A stretch of DNA of 64,000 bases from Novosphingobium sp. 32-60-15 (GCF_002280675.1 NZ_NCEN01000008.1:62001-126000), one strand, 5' to 3'; shown: positions 26,457 through 35,465, counted from the first letter of the stretch. Numbers and translations are program-made. Notes: a model not told the origin generated them from the sequence alone.

Positions 26457-27071
26457 ATGAAGCCGATTGAAACCATCATGCGGACAGCGCCGGTCATTCC
26501 GGTTCTGGTGGTCGAGGATGTGGCTCACGCGCTCCCCATCGCACGCGCGCTGGTCAAGGGCGGCTTGCGCGTTCTTGAAGTCACGCTGCGCACCGCTGCT
26601 GCGCTGGATGTTATCCACGCGATGAAGGCTGTCGAAGGCGCGATTGTTGGTGCGGGCACGGTGACCAATCCCGATGAACTCAAAGCCGCGATTGATGCGG
26701 GCGCCGAATTTATCGTTTCGCCAGGGTTGACTGATAATCTTGGCAAAGCGGCCGTCGCATCGGGCATTCCGTTCCTGCCGGGTATCGCGTCAGCCGGTGA
26801 TATCATGCGCGGTCTTGATCTGGGGCTTACCCATTTCAAGTTCTTTCCCGCCTCCACATCGGGCGGGCTTCCCGCGTTGAAGGCGCTGGCCGGACCGTTC
26901 TATCAATGCCGCTTCTGTCCAACCGGCGGCATTACGTCTGCCACTGCGCCCGAATGGCTGGGTTTTGATCCGGTATTGTGTGTTGGCGGCAGTTGGGTGG
27001 TTGGCAAAGGCATGCCTGATGAAGCGGCGATTGAAGCTGCTGCGCGCGAAGCAGTCGCGCTAGGGCGATAA
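26457..27071 (+). CDS. eda: 2-dehydro-3-deoxy-phosphogluconate aldolase (KDPG aldolase)
   Basis: Cleaves KDPG to pyruvate and glyceraldehyde 3-phosphate, the last special step of the Entner-Doudoroff pathway, which sphingomonads use for glucose. The 204-residue length is right. Visible are the general-base Glu41 (LRVLEVTLRT), GAGTVTN near 65-71, and the Schiff-base Lys128 in HFKFFPAS, followed by FCPTGGI. The ATG at 26457 follows AAGGGAG; an earlier in-frame start at 26439 is less well placed. PEP carboxylase follows 24 bases downstream in the same direction. Confidence 0.93.
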   Translation: MKPIETIMRTAPVIPVLVVEDVAHALPIARALVKGGLRVLEVTLRTAAALDVIHAMKAVEGAIVGAGTVTNPDELKAAIDAGAEFIVSPGLTDNLGKAAVASGIPFLPGIASAGDIMRGLDLGLTHFKFFPASTSGGLPALKALAGPFYQCRFCPTGGITSATAPEWLGFDPVLCVGGSWVVGKGMPDEAAIEAAAREAVALGR

Positions 27072-27095
27072 CGAATTCAGAGGAAATCAGCGAAC

Positions 27096-29879
27096 ATGAA
27101 AACGGTCGCCAAGCTCAGGGCTAGGTTGCAGAAACTCCATGAGCGGACGGCCGAAACGCCGCTGTTCAATCCCGTTTTCCAGTTAAGCCACGATTTGTCG
27201 CGCCTGCTGGAAGATGGCGGCTTAAGCCTTGATGATCTCGACAGCCTTGTGGCGGAAATGGAATGCGAGGCGCTGCAAAGCCGCGCTGTGCGGCTGCGTC
27301 GTCTGATCGCGCCGACAGCGGCGGCAGAAAACCTGTCGTGCATTGCCGCGATCAACCCGGAAGAGGCAGGATTTTCGGACTTCCGCACCCGCTGGGAAAA
27401 GCCGCTGCTCCACGCAGTGTTCACGGCGCATCCCACGTTCCTGCTCAGCCCTGCGCAAGCCGATGCGGTTGCCACCGCTGCACTTAATGATGATCCGCAG
27501 GCATCAACGGTTTGCACTGTCCCGTCAGTCGGTCCTGCGATTACGCTGGAATTTGAACACATTGAAGTTTGTGCCGCGATTGAACGCGCGGCGGCAGCAC
27601 GTGACAAGATCAACGCCACGCTGCTTGCCCACGCCCGCCAGCGCTGGCCAGGCCGCTGGCTTGATTTCCGCCCGCTGCCATTCCGGTTTGCCACGTGGGT
27701 GGGCTATGACATGGATGGCCGGACCGACATCGGCTGGACCACATCCATCGCCTTCCGCTTGCGCGAAAAGGCCCGCCGTCTGGCAAGTTACGCCTCTTGT
27801 CTGAGGGCGATTGACGACACGCATGGTTTGCTGGCGACGCTTGATGCGGCGCAATCCTATTCGGCAGACATGGCAGAATTGTTTTCGACCAATCTTGAAG
27901 CGCCAGACAATCTGGCCGCTGCAGCCAACCGGTTAAGCGCGGATGATCCTGCCAAACTGCTCAGCCTTTCTCCGCTGATCGAGGCGCTTGAAGCAGAAGC
28001 AAAGGCGGCTTCAGAGGATAAGGCGATTGCGCTGGCAACGCTTGCTGCTGCCATGCGCGCCGATGGCCTTGGCATTGGCTGGATCCACTTCCGCGTCAAC
28101 GCCTCGCAACTTCACAACGCCTTGCGCCGCCGGATTGACCCTGAAGGCACGCTTGACCTAGGCAGCAAAAGCGCACTGTCGCGGTTGCGTGAATTGCTTG
28201 GCGAGGTGAAGCCATTGCGCGTCAACTTCGGCGCGCTGGCCATCGAAACAAGCACGGCGATGCGCCAGTTCCTGGTCATGGCCAAGATGCTCCAACACAT
28301 CGATGCCGATGCGCCGATCCGCATGTTGATTGCCGAATGCGAACAGCCGCAAACCGTTTTGGCTGCGCTCTATTTCGCCAAGTTGTTCGGTATCGAAGGC
28401 AAAGTTGACGTTTCTCCCCTGTTCGAAACGGAAACCGCGCTGGAACACGGTGGCCGCTTCCTTGAAGCGCTATTAGCCGAGGAATCGTACCGTGCCTATG
28501 CTCGTGCTCGTGGGCGCGTCTCGATCCAGACCGGATTTTCCGATGCTGGCCGTTTCATGGGCCAGCTTCCCGCCGCGCTCGCCATTGAACGCCTGCAGGG
28601 CCGCCTTGCCGAAGCGATGAAAAACAACGGGCTGACCGATGTTGCTGCGTTGATTTTCGATACACACGGGGAATCGATGGGGCGCGGCGCGCATCCATCC
28701 GGCCTTGCTGATCGCCTCACATGGCCGCTGTCAAACTGGGCGCGCCGCCGATTTGCGCGTGCCGGGATCACGCTTGAGCCCGAGGCCAGCTTCCAAGGCG
28801 GCGATGGCTATCTGTTTTTCCGCAACGATGATCTGGCGTTGGCAACGCTCACCCGCATTGCCGAAGCAGAGGGCAAGGACCTTGATCTGACGGCCAAGGA
28901 CCCGTTCTATGACCGCACCGATCTCAGCCTTGATTTCTACCGGTCGATCCGCCGGGTGCAGCGCGAACACCTTGAAAGCGCGACGTATTCCCGCGCTTTG
29001 ACCGCGTTCGGATTGGGGCTGCTCAAGTCCACTGGCAGCCGCGTTTCGCGCCGCCAGTCCGATGTCGGTAGTGACCGTACGATGAGCTTGCGCCAGATCC
29101 GCGCCATCCCGCATAACGCCATCCTTCAGCAGATCGGCTATCCGGTAAACGTCATCGCAGGTGCGGGTACGGCTGCTGGCGAAGAGATGGAATCGGTTGC
29201 CGAACTGCTTGGCCGGTCAGACCGTGGCAACCAGTTGGTGCGCCTGTTGCGCGCGGCCAATGGACTGGCCTCGATCAAGACCGTGGCGGCGCATGGTGAA
29301 CTGTTCAATTCTGCCTATTGGGCTAGCCGCCCTTATCGCGGCACTGAAACCGCGCTGGAAACCGCCTGCCTTGCACTGGCGGAGTATCTGACCAAGGACG
29401 ACCGCGCTGGCGTCTTCCGCCGCCTGACCTCGCGGTTGCGGGTTGATTGGATGAAGCTCCACCGCTTGCTCTCGCTGGTGCCGGGCCACCGGCAAGGCCG
29501 CGATCCGGTGCAGGATGCAGATCGCCGAAGCATCGGCTTGCTTCAATCGCTGCGTCTTGCGCTGCTGATGCACATGTTCTTCCGTGCCGTGCAAGTCCCG
29601 CCTTTTGCGCGATCAAACGACGTGAGCCGCGACGATGTGCTGGAAATGGTGCTGTCTCTGCGTGTGGATGATGCGCTGGCCCAATTGCGCCGCGCCTATC
29701 CCGTCATCGAACCTGAAATCACCGATTTTGCCGTGGACGAACCCACCGACTATCCCGATCATCGCGGTGAAGACTATGGCGCCATCCGCGCACGCTTCAT
29801 CGACCCGATTGAGCGCGCCCACGCGCTGAACATTCGCATCGCGGTGGCCATCGCAAACTACTTCGGCGCGCACGGATAA
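27096..29879 (+). CDS. Phosphoenolpyruvate carboxylase, divergent form
   Basis: A 927-residue protein of PEP carboxylase length and layout, expected to make oxaloacetate from PEP and bicarbonate to refill the TCA cycle. The N-terminal catalytic motif is VFTAHPTF with His112, close to the usual TAHPTE/Q. The glycine-rich active-site loop reads DTHGESMGRGAHP (His524 onward) instead of the usual HGRGG-x-x-GRGGGP. The usual C-terminal QNTG is missing; the protein ends ANYFGAHG. Later conserved-looking parts are FQGGDGYLFF and RAIPHNAILQQIGYP. It is therefore a distant branch of the family, and activity needs testing. It follows eda by 24 bases, which fits anaplerosis coupled to sugar breakdown. 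Confidence 0.78.
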   Translation: MKTVAKLRARLQKLHERTAETPLFNPVFQLSHDLSRLLEDGGLSLDDLDSLVAEMECEALQSRAVRLRRLIAPTAAAENLSCIAAINPEEAGFSDFRTRWEKPLLHAVFTAHPTFLLSPAQADAVATAALNDDPQASTVCTVPSVGPAITLEFEHIEVCAAIERAAAARDKINATLLAHARQRWPGRWLDFRPLPFRFATWVGYDMDGRTDIGWTTSIAFRLREKARRLASYASCLRAIDDTHGLLATLDAAQSYSADMAELFSTNLEAPDNLAAAANRLSADDPAKLLSLSPLIEALEAEAKAASEDKAIALATLAAAMRADGLGIGWIHFRVNASQLHNALRRRIDPEGTLDLGSKSALSRLRELLGEVKPLRVNFGALAIETSTAMRQFLVMAKMLQHIDADAPIRMLIAECEQPQTVLAALYFAKLFGIEGKVDVSPLFETETALEHGGRFLEALLAEESYRAYARARGRVSIQTGFSDAGRFMGQLPAALAIERLQGRLAEAMKNNGLTDVAALIFDTHGESMGRGAHPSGLADRLTWPLSNWARRRFARAGITLEPEASFQGGDGYLFFRNDDLALATLTRIAEAEGKDLDLTAKDPFYDRTDLSLDFYRSIRRVQREHLESATYSRALTAFGLGLLKSTGSRVSRRQSDVGSDRTMSLRQIRAIPHNAILQQIGYPVNVIAGAGTAAGEEMESVAELLGRSDRGNQLVRLLRAANGLASIKTVAAHGELFNSAYWASRPYRGTETALETACLALAEYLTKDDRAGVFRRLTSRLRVDWMKLHRLLSLVPGHRQGRDPVQDADRRSIGLLQSLRLALLMHMFFRAVQVPPFARSNDVSRDDVLEMVLSLRVDDALAQLRRAYPVIEPEITDFAVDEPTDYPDHRGEDYGAIRARFIDPIERAHALNIRIAVAIANYFGAHG

Positions 29880-29891
29880 CCATCTTCTCCC

Positions 29892-31298
29892 TCACGTCAT
29901 CGCGGCAATTCCCCAAACCACGCCGGTCAGCAAAAATACGCCCGCAATATCAAGCGCAAATCCCGCCTTGATCATCGACCGCATGGAGCAATGCCCCGTA
30001 GCCCACGCCAACGCGTTCGGTCCGGTTCCCGCGGGCAGCATAAAGCCCCATGTGGCGGCAAAGGCGGCGGGCAGGGCGAGCAGAATGGGATCAGCGCCCA
30101 ATGCTGCAACCAGCGCCGCCACCACCGGCATAATACCGCTGGCCGCCGCAATATTGCTGGCAAATTCCGTCACCAGAATAACGAACGCGACCAGCACGAG
30201 TGCGACTACGGGCAGAGGCACATATTGCAATGGTAGCAACATCTTGCCCATCCACAACGTCAAGCCGGACTCTGTCATGCCCATCGCCATGGCCAAGCCG
30301 CCGCCAAACATCAGCACCACGTCCCACGGCGCGCGGTTCGCCTCTGGCCATGTCAGCATCGCACGGCCCGAACCGTCTGGCAGGACAAACAGCACCAGCC
30401 CCGCAATCGCTGCAATAGAGCCATCGGTCAGCCCGCCTTTGGGGAAAAACCCTTCGAGCCATGGCTGCAGCACCCACGCGATAAAGGCGAACATCACGAC
30501 CGGCATCAAACGTCGCTCGGCGCTGGACCAATGCGCCGAATGGTCAATAGCGTTGCGCGCTGACACCGGATCAAAGCTGTCCTTGTCCAATCCTTGCACC
30601 CGCGCAATGATCCATGCGGCCAAGGGAACCGCCAGCAGCGCAATCGGTACGCCATACATCGCCCAGCCAAGGAAGGTGATCTGCGTGCCCAGCGTCTTTT
30701 CGATCAGCCCCGCGGCAATGGCATTGGTGGGCGTGCCGATCATCGTGGCAAGGCCGCCCAGTGATGCCGAAAAGGCAATGCCCATCGGCAAAGCGCCCGC
30801 CATGCCAGCGGTTTCACCCTCACGCACGCCGCCTGCGGCCAGCATCGCCAGCGCCATTGGCATCATGATGAGGGCGGTGGAGGTGTTCGAGATAAAGCTT
30901 GAAAGCACCGCAGTGGCTACCATCACGCCCAGCAGCAATTGCCCCGGCTTTGCCCCGGCAAAGCTCATGATAAATAGCGCGAGCCGCCGGTGCAGGCCCG
31001 TGCGTTCTATTGCCAAGGCCAGAAATGCCCCGCCGACGAACAGGAACATGATCGGCGAATAATAGGATGACGCCGTTTTGTTGGCATCCGCAACGCCGGT
31101 CAGCGGCAAGACAAGGAATGGCAGGAACGCCGTGGCCGACAGCGGCAAAGCTTCGGTCATCCACCATGCGGCCATCCACCAGACGAGGCCCGCTGCGCTC
31201 CACGCCGTATCGGGCATGCCAGCAGGCGGTGCGATCAAGAGCGTCACCACCATGCCCAGCGGTCCGGCAATCAATCCGATCTTGCGCGCGTCGATCAC
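29892..31298 (-). CDS. DASS/SLC13-family dicarboxylate transporter
   Basis: Sodium-coupled anion symporter of the DASS (SLC13) family, 468 residues with about eleven to twelve membrane segments. Both Ser-Asn-Thr-like substrate motifs are present: SNTSTALIMMP near residue 137 and SNIAAASGIMP near 385. Other family marks are WWMTEALPL near the N-terminus and GTPTNAIA near 190. Likely substrates are C4-dicarboxylates such as succinate or malate. The start is GTG at 31298, with GGGAG about 11 bases upstream. It converges on the PEP carboxylase gene with only 12 bases between stops. Confidence 0.88.
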   Translation of the reverse strand: MIDARKIGLIAGPLGMVVTLLIAPPAGMPDTAWSAAGLVWWMAAWWMTEALPLSATAFLPFLVLPLTGVADANKTASSYYSPIMFLFVGGAFLALAIERTGLHRRLALFIMSFAGAKPGQLLLGVMVATAVLSSFISNTSTALIMMPMALAMLAAGGVREGETAGMAGALPMGIAFSASLGGLATMIGTPTNAIAAGLIEKTLGTQITFLGWAMYGVPIALLAVPLAAWIIARVQGLDKDSFDPVSARNAIDHSAHWSSAERRLMPVVMFAFIAWVLQPWLEGFFPKGGLTDGSIAAIAGLVLFVLPDGSGRAMLTWPEANRAPWDVVLMFGGGLAMAMGMTESGLTLWMGKMLLPLQYVPLPVVALVLVAFVILVTEFASNIAAASGIMPVVAALVAALGADPILLALPAAFAATWGFMLPAGTGPNALAWATGHCSMRSMIKAGFALDIAGVFLLTGVVWGIAAMT

Positions 31299-31371
31299 CA
31301 GTTAAAGGCTCCCCGTTCATCCCCGCGCTTGCCCTAGCAGAGCCAGCGCACAAAGCGAACGGGCAAGCCGG

Positions 31372-32046
31372 CTAGCGCGCTAAATTAGGCAGGGCATGCA
31401 GCGGCGGGAATACCGCTTCAACCGGCTTTGAATCAGGTACGATATAAACGTATCCGCCCTTTTTGCCGAACTGCTGGCGAATTTTTGCATAAGCCGCCTT
31501 GGGCACGTTGATGCAGCCAAAGGTCACGCGATTGTCGTCGATGGCTTCGGACAGCATCCGCTCGCGGCGCTTTTCTTTCGAGTTGCCGGTGGGAATTGTG
31601 TGAATGGCAACCGACGTCGCATAATCCACCCACAACACCTTTTGCCATCCTGCCGCCACGCCGAATTTGGCCAAAAACCGTCCGGCGGGCGTCATTTTTT
31701 CAGCAGGACCGATTTCGGATAAATTCTTTGAACCAATACCGGGCGTCGCCTCGTCACCCAAGGCAATGCCCAGCAAAACCGGGGCCTTGGCCAAAAGCTT
31801 GTCCTTGGCGTCATACAGGAACATCGCCGCCGACGGCTTGTCTATGATGATATAGGGCAGGCGGGCATGATCGCCCGAAGTTGCAACCCAACGTGTTACG
31901 CGAAAAGCAGCCTCCGATCTGTCCGCTTCTGTGGTTTGAGTTTGCGACGTTTCTGAAGCAACAGGGGCTATCATCGTCTGCGCGGCTGTGCCGGGGGCAG
32001 ATTGGATAAGCGCAAGACCTGCAAGCGCCAAAATACCGTGGTTCAT
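31372..32046 (-). CDS. Secreted L,D-transpeptidase-like (YkuD) protein
   Basis: Periplasmic protein with a signal peptide (MNHGILALAGLALIQSAPGTAAQ) and a YkuD-type domain over about residues 60-210. L,D-transpeptidases link peptidoglycan peptides or attach lipoproteins with a Cys nucleophile. The catalytic signature is degenerate but readable: HTIPTGN, then RVTFGCINVP near residues 180-190, where the Cys is the presumed nucleophile (usual form S/T-x-G-C). At 224 residues it is short. I choose ATG at 32046 because it starts the signal peptide cleanly; a GTG 12 bases earlier is possible. A coiled-coil lipoprotein gene lies just upstream on the same strand. Confidence 0.78.
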   Translation of the reverse strand: MNHGILALAGLALIQSAPGTAAQTMIAPVASETSQTQTTEADRSEAAFRVTRWVATSGDHARLPYIIIDKPSAAMFLYDAKDKLLAKAPVLLGIALGDEATPGIGSKNLSEIGPAEKMTPAGRFLAKFGVAAGWQKVLWVDYATSVAIHTIPTGNSKEKRRERMLSEAIDDNRVTFGCINVPKAAYAKIRQQFGKKGGYVYIVPDSKPVEAVFPPLHALPNLAR

Positions 32047-32099
32047 CGATTGTCGCACTCAAATCATCAGTAAACGGGCAGATCGGAAGCTGTGTTCAC

Positions 32100-32399
32100 T
32101 TAGTTGCGCGGACGCTTGCGCTGCGCTTCAACCATGCGCTGTTCAACGCCATCGACGCGGCCAGTCAGCGCATCAAGGCGCTGCGTATTGGTCTGGGCCT
32201 GTCCGGCAGCAGCCTGAGCTTCACCGCGTGCTGCACGGGCAACACCGTCAGTTTCAGCAACGCGGCCTTCCAGTGCGCTTACGCGCTGATCGACAATGGC
32301 AACCTGTTCACGCACGTAGCTTTTGGTGGCGCAACCACCGAGGCCAAGTGAACAGGCCATAATGCCAAGGGTGGAAATGACTTTTACAGAAGTAATCAT
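32100..32399 (-). CDS. Small coiled-coil lipoprotein (Lpp-like)
   Basis: A 99-residue lipoprotein. The signal peptide ends in a lipobox LGGC with Cys23, after which the chain is almost purely helical with heptad Ala, Val and Leu spacing (VSALEGRVAETDGVARAARGE, given in part), forming an alanine-rich coiled coil like Lpp or OprI. The end is basic (QRKRPRN). It may tether the outer membrane to the wall or act as a spacer. The YkuD-like gene, 53 bases downstream on the same strand, could encode the enzyme that links it to peptidoglycan; this is inference from context. Confidence 0.8.
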   Translation of the reverse strand: MITSVKVISTLGIMACSLGLGGCATKSYVREQVAIVDQRVSALEGRVAETDGVARAARGEAQAAAGQAQTNTQRLDALTGRVDGVEQRMVEAQRKRPRN

Positions 32400-32551
32400 G
32401 CAGGGAATCCTTAGTTAACGAACCATGCCTAATACGGACGGGATCAAACATCGGGCATGTTTGTTTCGTTGGGACGTGCATGGATCAGGGCGGGTTGCGC
32501 TGTGTTGTGGGAACACGCGCCAAGCCGCCCCCCGCTGTCGGCCAATGGAAA

Positions 32552-32575
32552 GGGGCGCACCTTCCGGCACGCCCC
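32552..32575 (-). terminator. Possible terminator downstream of infC
   Basis: A GGGGCG/CGCCCC stem with a 12-base loop, 28 bases past the infC stop, followed on the minus strand by only TTTCC. The tail is weak, so the call is tentative. Confidence 0.4.
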
Positions 32576-32603
32576 AAATCCTTCAGAATGCGGCTCTAAA
32601 CGC

Positions 32604-33146
32604 TTATTTCGGCGCAAGAACCATTAGCATCTGGCGGCCTTCCATGCGGGGGAAGGCTTCAATTTTCGCAATTTCAGCCACGTCGTCCTGCACCTTGCGG
32701 AGCAGGTTCATGCCGATCTGCTGATGCGAGAGTTCACGGCCACGGAAACGCAGCGTGATCTTCACCTTGTCGCCATCTTCGATAAACCGCACCACGTTAC
32801 GCATTTTCGTATCGTAGTCATGGTCATCGATGTTTGGACGCATCTTGATCTCTTTGATCTCCTGCGTCTTCTGGCTCTTGCGTGCAGCGTTGGCCTTCTT
32901 CTGCGCCTCATACCGGAATTTGCCGACATCGAGGAACTTGCAGACCGGCGGATCAGCCGTAGGCGATACTTCGACAAGGTCGAGGCCAACAGAGGCAGCC
33001 TGATCGATTGCTTCGCGGGTGTACATGACACCCAGGTTCTCGCCATTTTCGTCGATCACGCGCACTTTGGGCACGTTGATCATCTGGTTAAAGCGAGGCC
33101 CGCTCTTGACGGGGGGCGCCATACTGCGCCGGGGTGGGGGAGCTAT
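32604..33146 (-). CDS. infC: Translation initiation factor IF-3 (probable AUA start)
   Basis: IF-3 binds the 30S subunit, checks the initiator codon and prevents early 50S joining. The N-domain begins [24 protein letters not shown], shown in part, and the C-domain carries [17 protein letters not shown] and [11 protein letters not shown] sequence. I set the start at an ATA codon at 33146: an AGGAG (33159-33155) lies exactly 8 bases upstream, whereas the first ATG at 33122 has no ribosome binding site. The added residues APPPRRS fit the Pro-rich start of alphaproteobacterial IF-3. Rare start codons in infC are a known self-regulation device. This gives 180 residues. The usual partners rpmI and rplT do not follow. 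Confidence 0.9.
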   Translation of the reverse strand: MAPPPRRSMAPPVKSGPRFNQMINVPKVRVIDENGENLGVMYTREAIDQAASVGLDLVEVSPTADPPVCKFLDVGKFRYEAQKKANAARKSQKTQEIKEIKMRPNIDDHDYDTKMRNVVRFIEDGDKVKITLRFRGRELSHQQIGMNLLRKVQDDVAEIAKIEAFPRMEGRQMLMVLAPK

Positions 33147-33249
33147 TGTGCTTTCTCCTGCAGTTTAAACAAAAAGTCGATTGGCGCGCTCATATCACAA
33201 TGTGCGCTTAGATAAAGCGCGCATTACGCCCATTGCATAACCATTCTGG

Positions 33250-33924
33250 TCATGCGGCACAGCGCCACAGCGCAAAGCGGGCCAGACGGTCACCGGCCGG
33301 AACGATGGCATCAATTGCTTGGGCAGGTTGCAATGCTGCCAGAATGGCCGGATCGGCTGCATCCATACCGCCCGTCAAAGCGCCAAAAGCGGGCAAAATC
33401 AGGCGGTTTTCGCTGGCTACGGCACATGGGCGGGCAATGGAGCGACCGCGCACTTTAACCCGCAATTTGGGGTGGAAGTGGCCTGAAACTTCGCAACCCG
33501 CTTCTCCTTTGCGGGCAATATGGCGCAGCAAAATGCCGCGTGCAGAAAGTTCGTCCACCACCGTTCCGCCGGGCGCGCTGGCGTCTTCATCGTGATTTCC
33601 GGTAATCCAGACCCAGTCTATGGTGCGGGTGAGGGCATCCAGCATGCCCGCAGCGTGGGGTTCAAGCCGGTCCACCCCGCCCGAGTCGTGGAACGAATCG
33701 CCCAGACAATAGACCCGCCTTGCACCGGTTGCCTTCACTGCTTCGGCCAGACGCTCCAGCGTCGCCCTGCTGTCATAAGGAGGAAGCATCTGGCCATGAC
33801 GGGCAAAGAAGCTGGCCTTCTCCAAATGCAAATCGGCCACCAGTAACGCGTTTTCCTCAGCCCAGAACAATGCTCTGGATGCGCCCAGCCGGAATTCCTG
33901 TTGTGCGAACGAAAAGGGAACCAT
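33250..33924 (-). CDS. pdeM: Ligase-associated DNA-damage-response endonuclease/phosphoesterase PdeM-like
   Basis: Metallophosphoesterase of the PdeM type, which in many bacteria clusters with an ATP-dependent DNA ligase, an exonuclease and a helicase for DNA repair. The metal motifs are clear: VADLHLEK near residue 30, GDSFHD near 75, GNHDE near 110 and GHFHP near 149. The ATG at 33924 follows AAGGGGG and begins the typical VPFSFAQQEF; a longer frame to 34035 has no support and overlaps hemF. The repair partners are not next to it here. It diverges from hemF with a 46-base gap. Confidence 0.83.
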   Translation of the reverse strand: MVPFSFAQQEFRLGASRALFWAEENALLVADLHLEKASFFARHGQMLPPYDSRATLERLAEAVKATGARRVYCLGDSFHDSGGVDRLEPHAAGMLDALTRTIDWVWITGNHDEDASAPGGTVVDELSARGILLRHIARKGEAGCEVSGHFHPKLRVKVRGRSIARPCAVASENRLILPAFGALTGGMDAADPAILAALQPAQAIDAIVPAGDRLARFALWRCAA

Positions 33925-33970
33925 GACACCCCCTTGCCGGATGGCGTTTCCCTTGGCAAGTACCGTATCC

Positions 33971-34834
33971 ATGACCGACTGGACCACCAACACCGCCCAA
34001 GCCCGCACATGGTTTGAATCGCTGCGGGACCGCATCTGTGCCGAATTCGAAGCAATCGAGCGCGAGGCAGGTTCCGATGCCAGCTTCGCCTATACGCCGT
34101 GGAACCGCGAAGCCGATGGCGAAGCGGTCGCCAATGGCGGCGGCGGTGTCCAGGGGTTGATGAAGGGCAAGATCTTCGAAAAGGTCGGTGTCAACGTCTC
34201 GACCGTACAGGGTGAATTTTCTCAGGAATTTGCAGGCACGATCAACGGTGCCAGTGCTGAAACACCGGGCTTTACCGCCACCGGCATCAGCCTTGTCGCC
34301 CACATGGCCAACCCGCATGTGCCCGCAGTCCACATGAACACGCGTTTCCTGACCACCAGCAAGGCCTGGTTTGGCGGCGGGGGTGATCTTAATCCGCCAA
34401 TCCCGTATGACGAAGACACCGCAGACTTCCACGCCAGTTACAAGGCGGCCTGTGACGCACATGATCCGGAATATTACCCGCGTTTCAAGAAGTGGGCGGA
34501 TGATTACTTCTATATCCCCCACCGCAAGGTTCATCGCGGTGTTGGCGGGATCTTCTACGATCACCTTGAATGTGCCGATCAGGCTGCGTTCGAGGCGAAC
34601 TTTGCCTTTACCCGTGATGTCGGTGATGCGTTCCTCAACATCTTCCCGACACTTGTCCGCCGTCGCATGGGCATGGACTTCAACGCGGCTGAAAAGCTGC
34701 AACAGTTGGAATATCGCGGGCGCTATGCGGAATTTAACCTCGTTTGGGATCGGGGCACGCTGTTCGGGCTGAAGACCGGCGGCAATATCGACGCAATCCT
34801 GATGAGCCTGCCTCCCGAAGCCGTCTGGACCTGA
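33971..34834 (+). CDS. hemF: Oxygen-dependent coproporphyrinogen III oxidase
   Basis: Aerobic enzyme that oxidatively decarboxylates coproporphyrinogen III in haem synthesis. The 287-residue protein carries the family sequences VSTVQGEFS, VHMNTRFL, WFGGGGDLNPP, HRGVGGIFYD and the C-terminal RYAEFNLVWDRGTLFGLKTGGN, shown in part. The start is ATG at 33971; the frame is open further upstream but that part overlaps pdeM. With hemN at 24957-26345 the cell has both routes and can make haem with or without oxygen. A GNAT gene follows four bases after the stop, so the two are probably co-transcribed. Confidence 0.95.
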   Translation: MTDWTTNTAQARTWFESLRDRICAEFEAIEREAGSDASFAYTPWNREADGEAVANGGGGVQGLMKGKIFEKVGVNVSTVQGEFSQEFAGTINGASAETPGFTATGISLVAHMANPHVPAVHMNTRFLTTSKAWFGGGGDLNPPIPYDEDTADFHASYKAACDAHDPEYYPRFKKWADDYFYIPHRKVHRGVGGIFYDHLECADQAAFEANFAFTRDVGDAFLNIFPTLVRRRMGMDFNAAEKLQQLEYRGRYAEFNLVWDRGTLFGLKTGGNIDAILMSLPPEAVWT

Positions 34835-34838
34835 AAGC

Positions 34839-35465
34839 ATGAAGGTTGATGGCGAACCATTGGGCGAGGGCTATTTCAACGTCCGCGCCGGTGATCTTGC
34901 TTGCATTGTCACCGCGCTTGAAATGCGTGAGCCGCCCGCAGACTTGCGCCGCCTGACGCCCGAAGATGATGTGCCGATCCAGCTTGTCCGGTGGAAAGAC
35001 TGCACACCTGAAAAGTACCGAATGCTTTACAAACGCGTGGGCGGGCCGTGGTTGTGGTGGTCACGACTTATTAAGAACGATGCCGAACTATCTGAAATTT
35101 TGTCAGATTCGCGTGTGCATCTGTTCGCAGTTGTTGATCGTGCCCGCGTGGAAATCGGCATTGTCGAACTCGATTTCCGGACCGAGGGCGAATGCGAGAT
35201 CGTGTTTTTCGGACTGATCCCCGGCGCGACGGGCAAAGGTCTTGGCAAATGGCTGATGCGCAAGGCGTTGCAGATGGCTTGGGCCAAAGCGGTATCACGC
35301 GTCTGGTTGCATTCCTGCACCAATGACGATCCCCGCGCCGTACCGTTCTATATGTCGCGAGGGTTCAAGCCCATCGCCCGTTTCGTCGAAGTCTATCGCG
35401 ATCCAAGGCTATGCGGGCTCTACCCTGAGGAGACCGCACCCAAAATCGCGCTGATCACTGGCTGA
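34839..35465 (+). CDS. GNAT-family N-acetyltransferase
   Basis: A 208-residue protein with a GNAT fold. The acetyl-CoA loop is GATGKGLGKWLMRKAL (about residues 128-143), preceded by the beta strands VGIVELDF-like and EIVFFGLIP, and followed by VWLHSCTNDDPRAVPFYMSRGFKP, shown in part, which is the usual final strand-helix. The substrate is unknown. It starts four bases after hemF, suggesting co-translation, but no link to haem synthesis is known to me. Confidence 0.85.
   Translation: MKVDGEPLGEGYFNVRAGDLACIVTALEMREPPADLRRLTPEDDVPIQLVRWKDCTPEKYRMLYKRVGGPWLWWSRLIKNDAELSEILSDSRVHLFAVVDRARVEIGIVELDFRTEGECEIVFFGLIPGATGKGLGKWLMRKALQMAWAKAVSRVWLHSCTNDDPRAVPFYMSRGFKPIARFVEVYRDPRLCGLYPEETAPKIALITG

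Noticed and set aside
29968..31062. A 364-codon plus-strand frame over the DASS transporter
   Set aside because: Its Ser/Thr/Ala-rich low-complexity product is the antisense image of a membrane protein, and the minus-strand gene has family motifs on both halves.
33925..34035. N-terminal extension of the PdeM-like protein
   Set aside because: It overlaps the start of hemF, lacks a ribosome binding site, and the family start matches the ATG at 33924.
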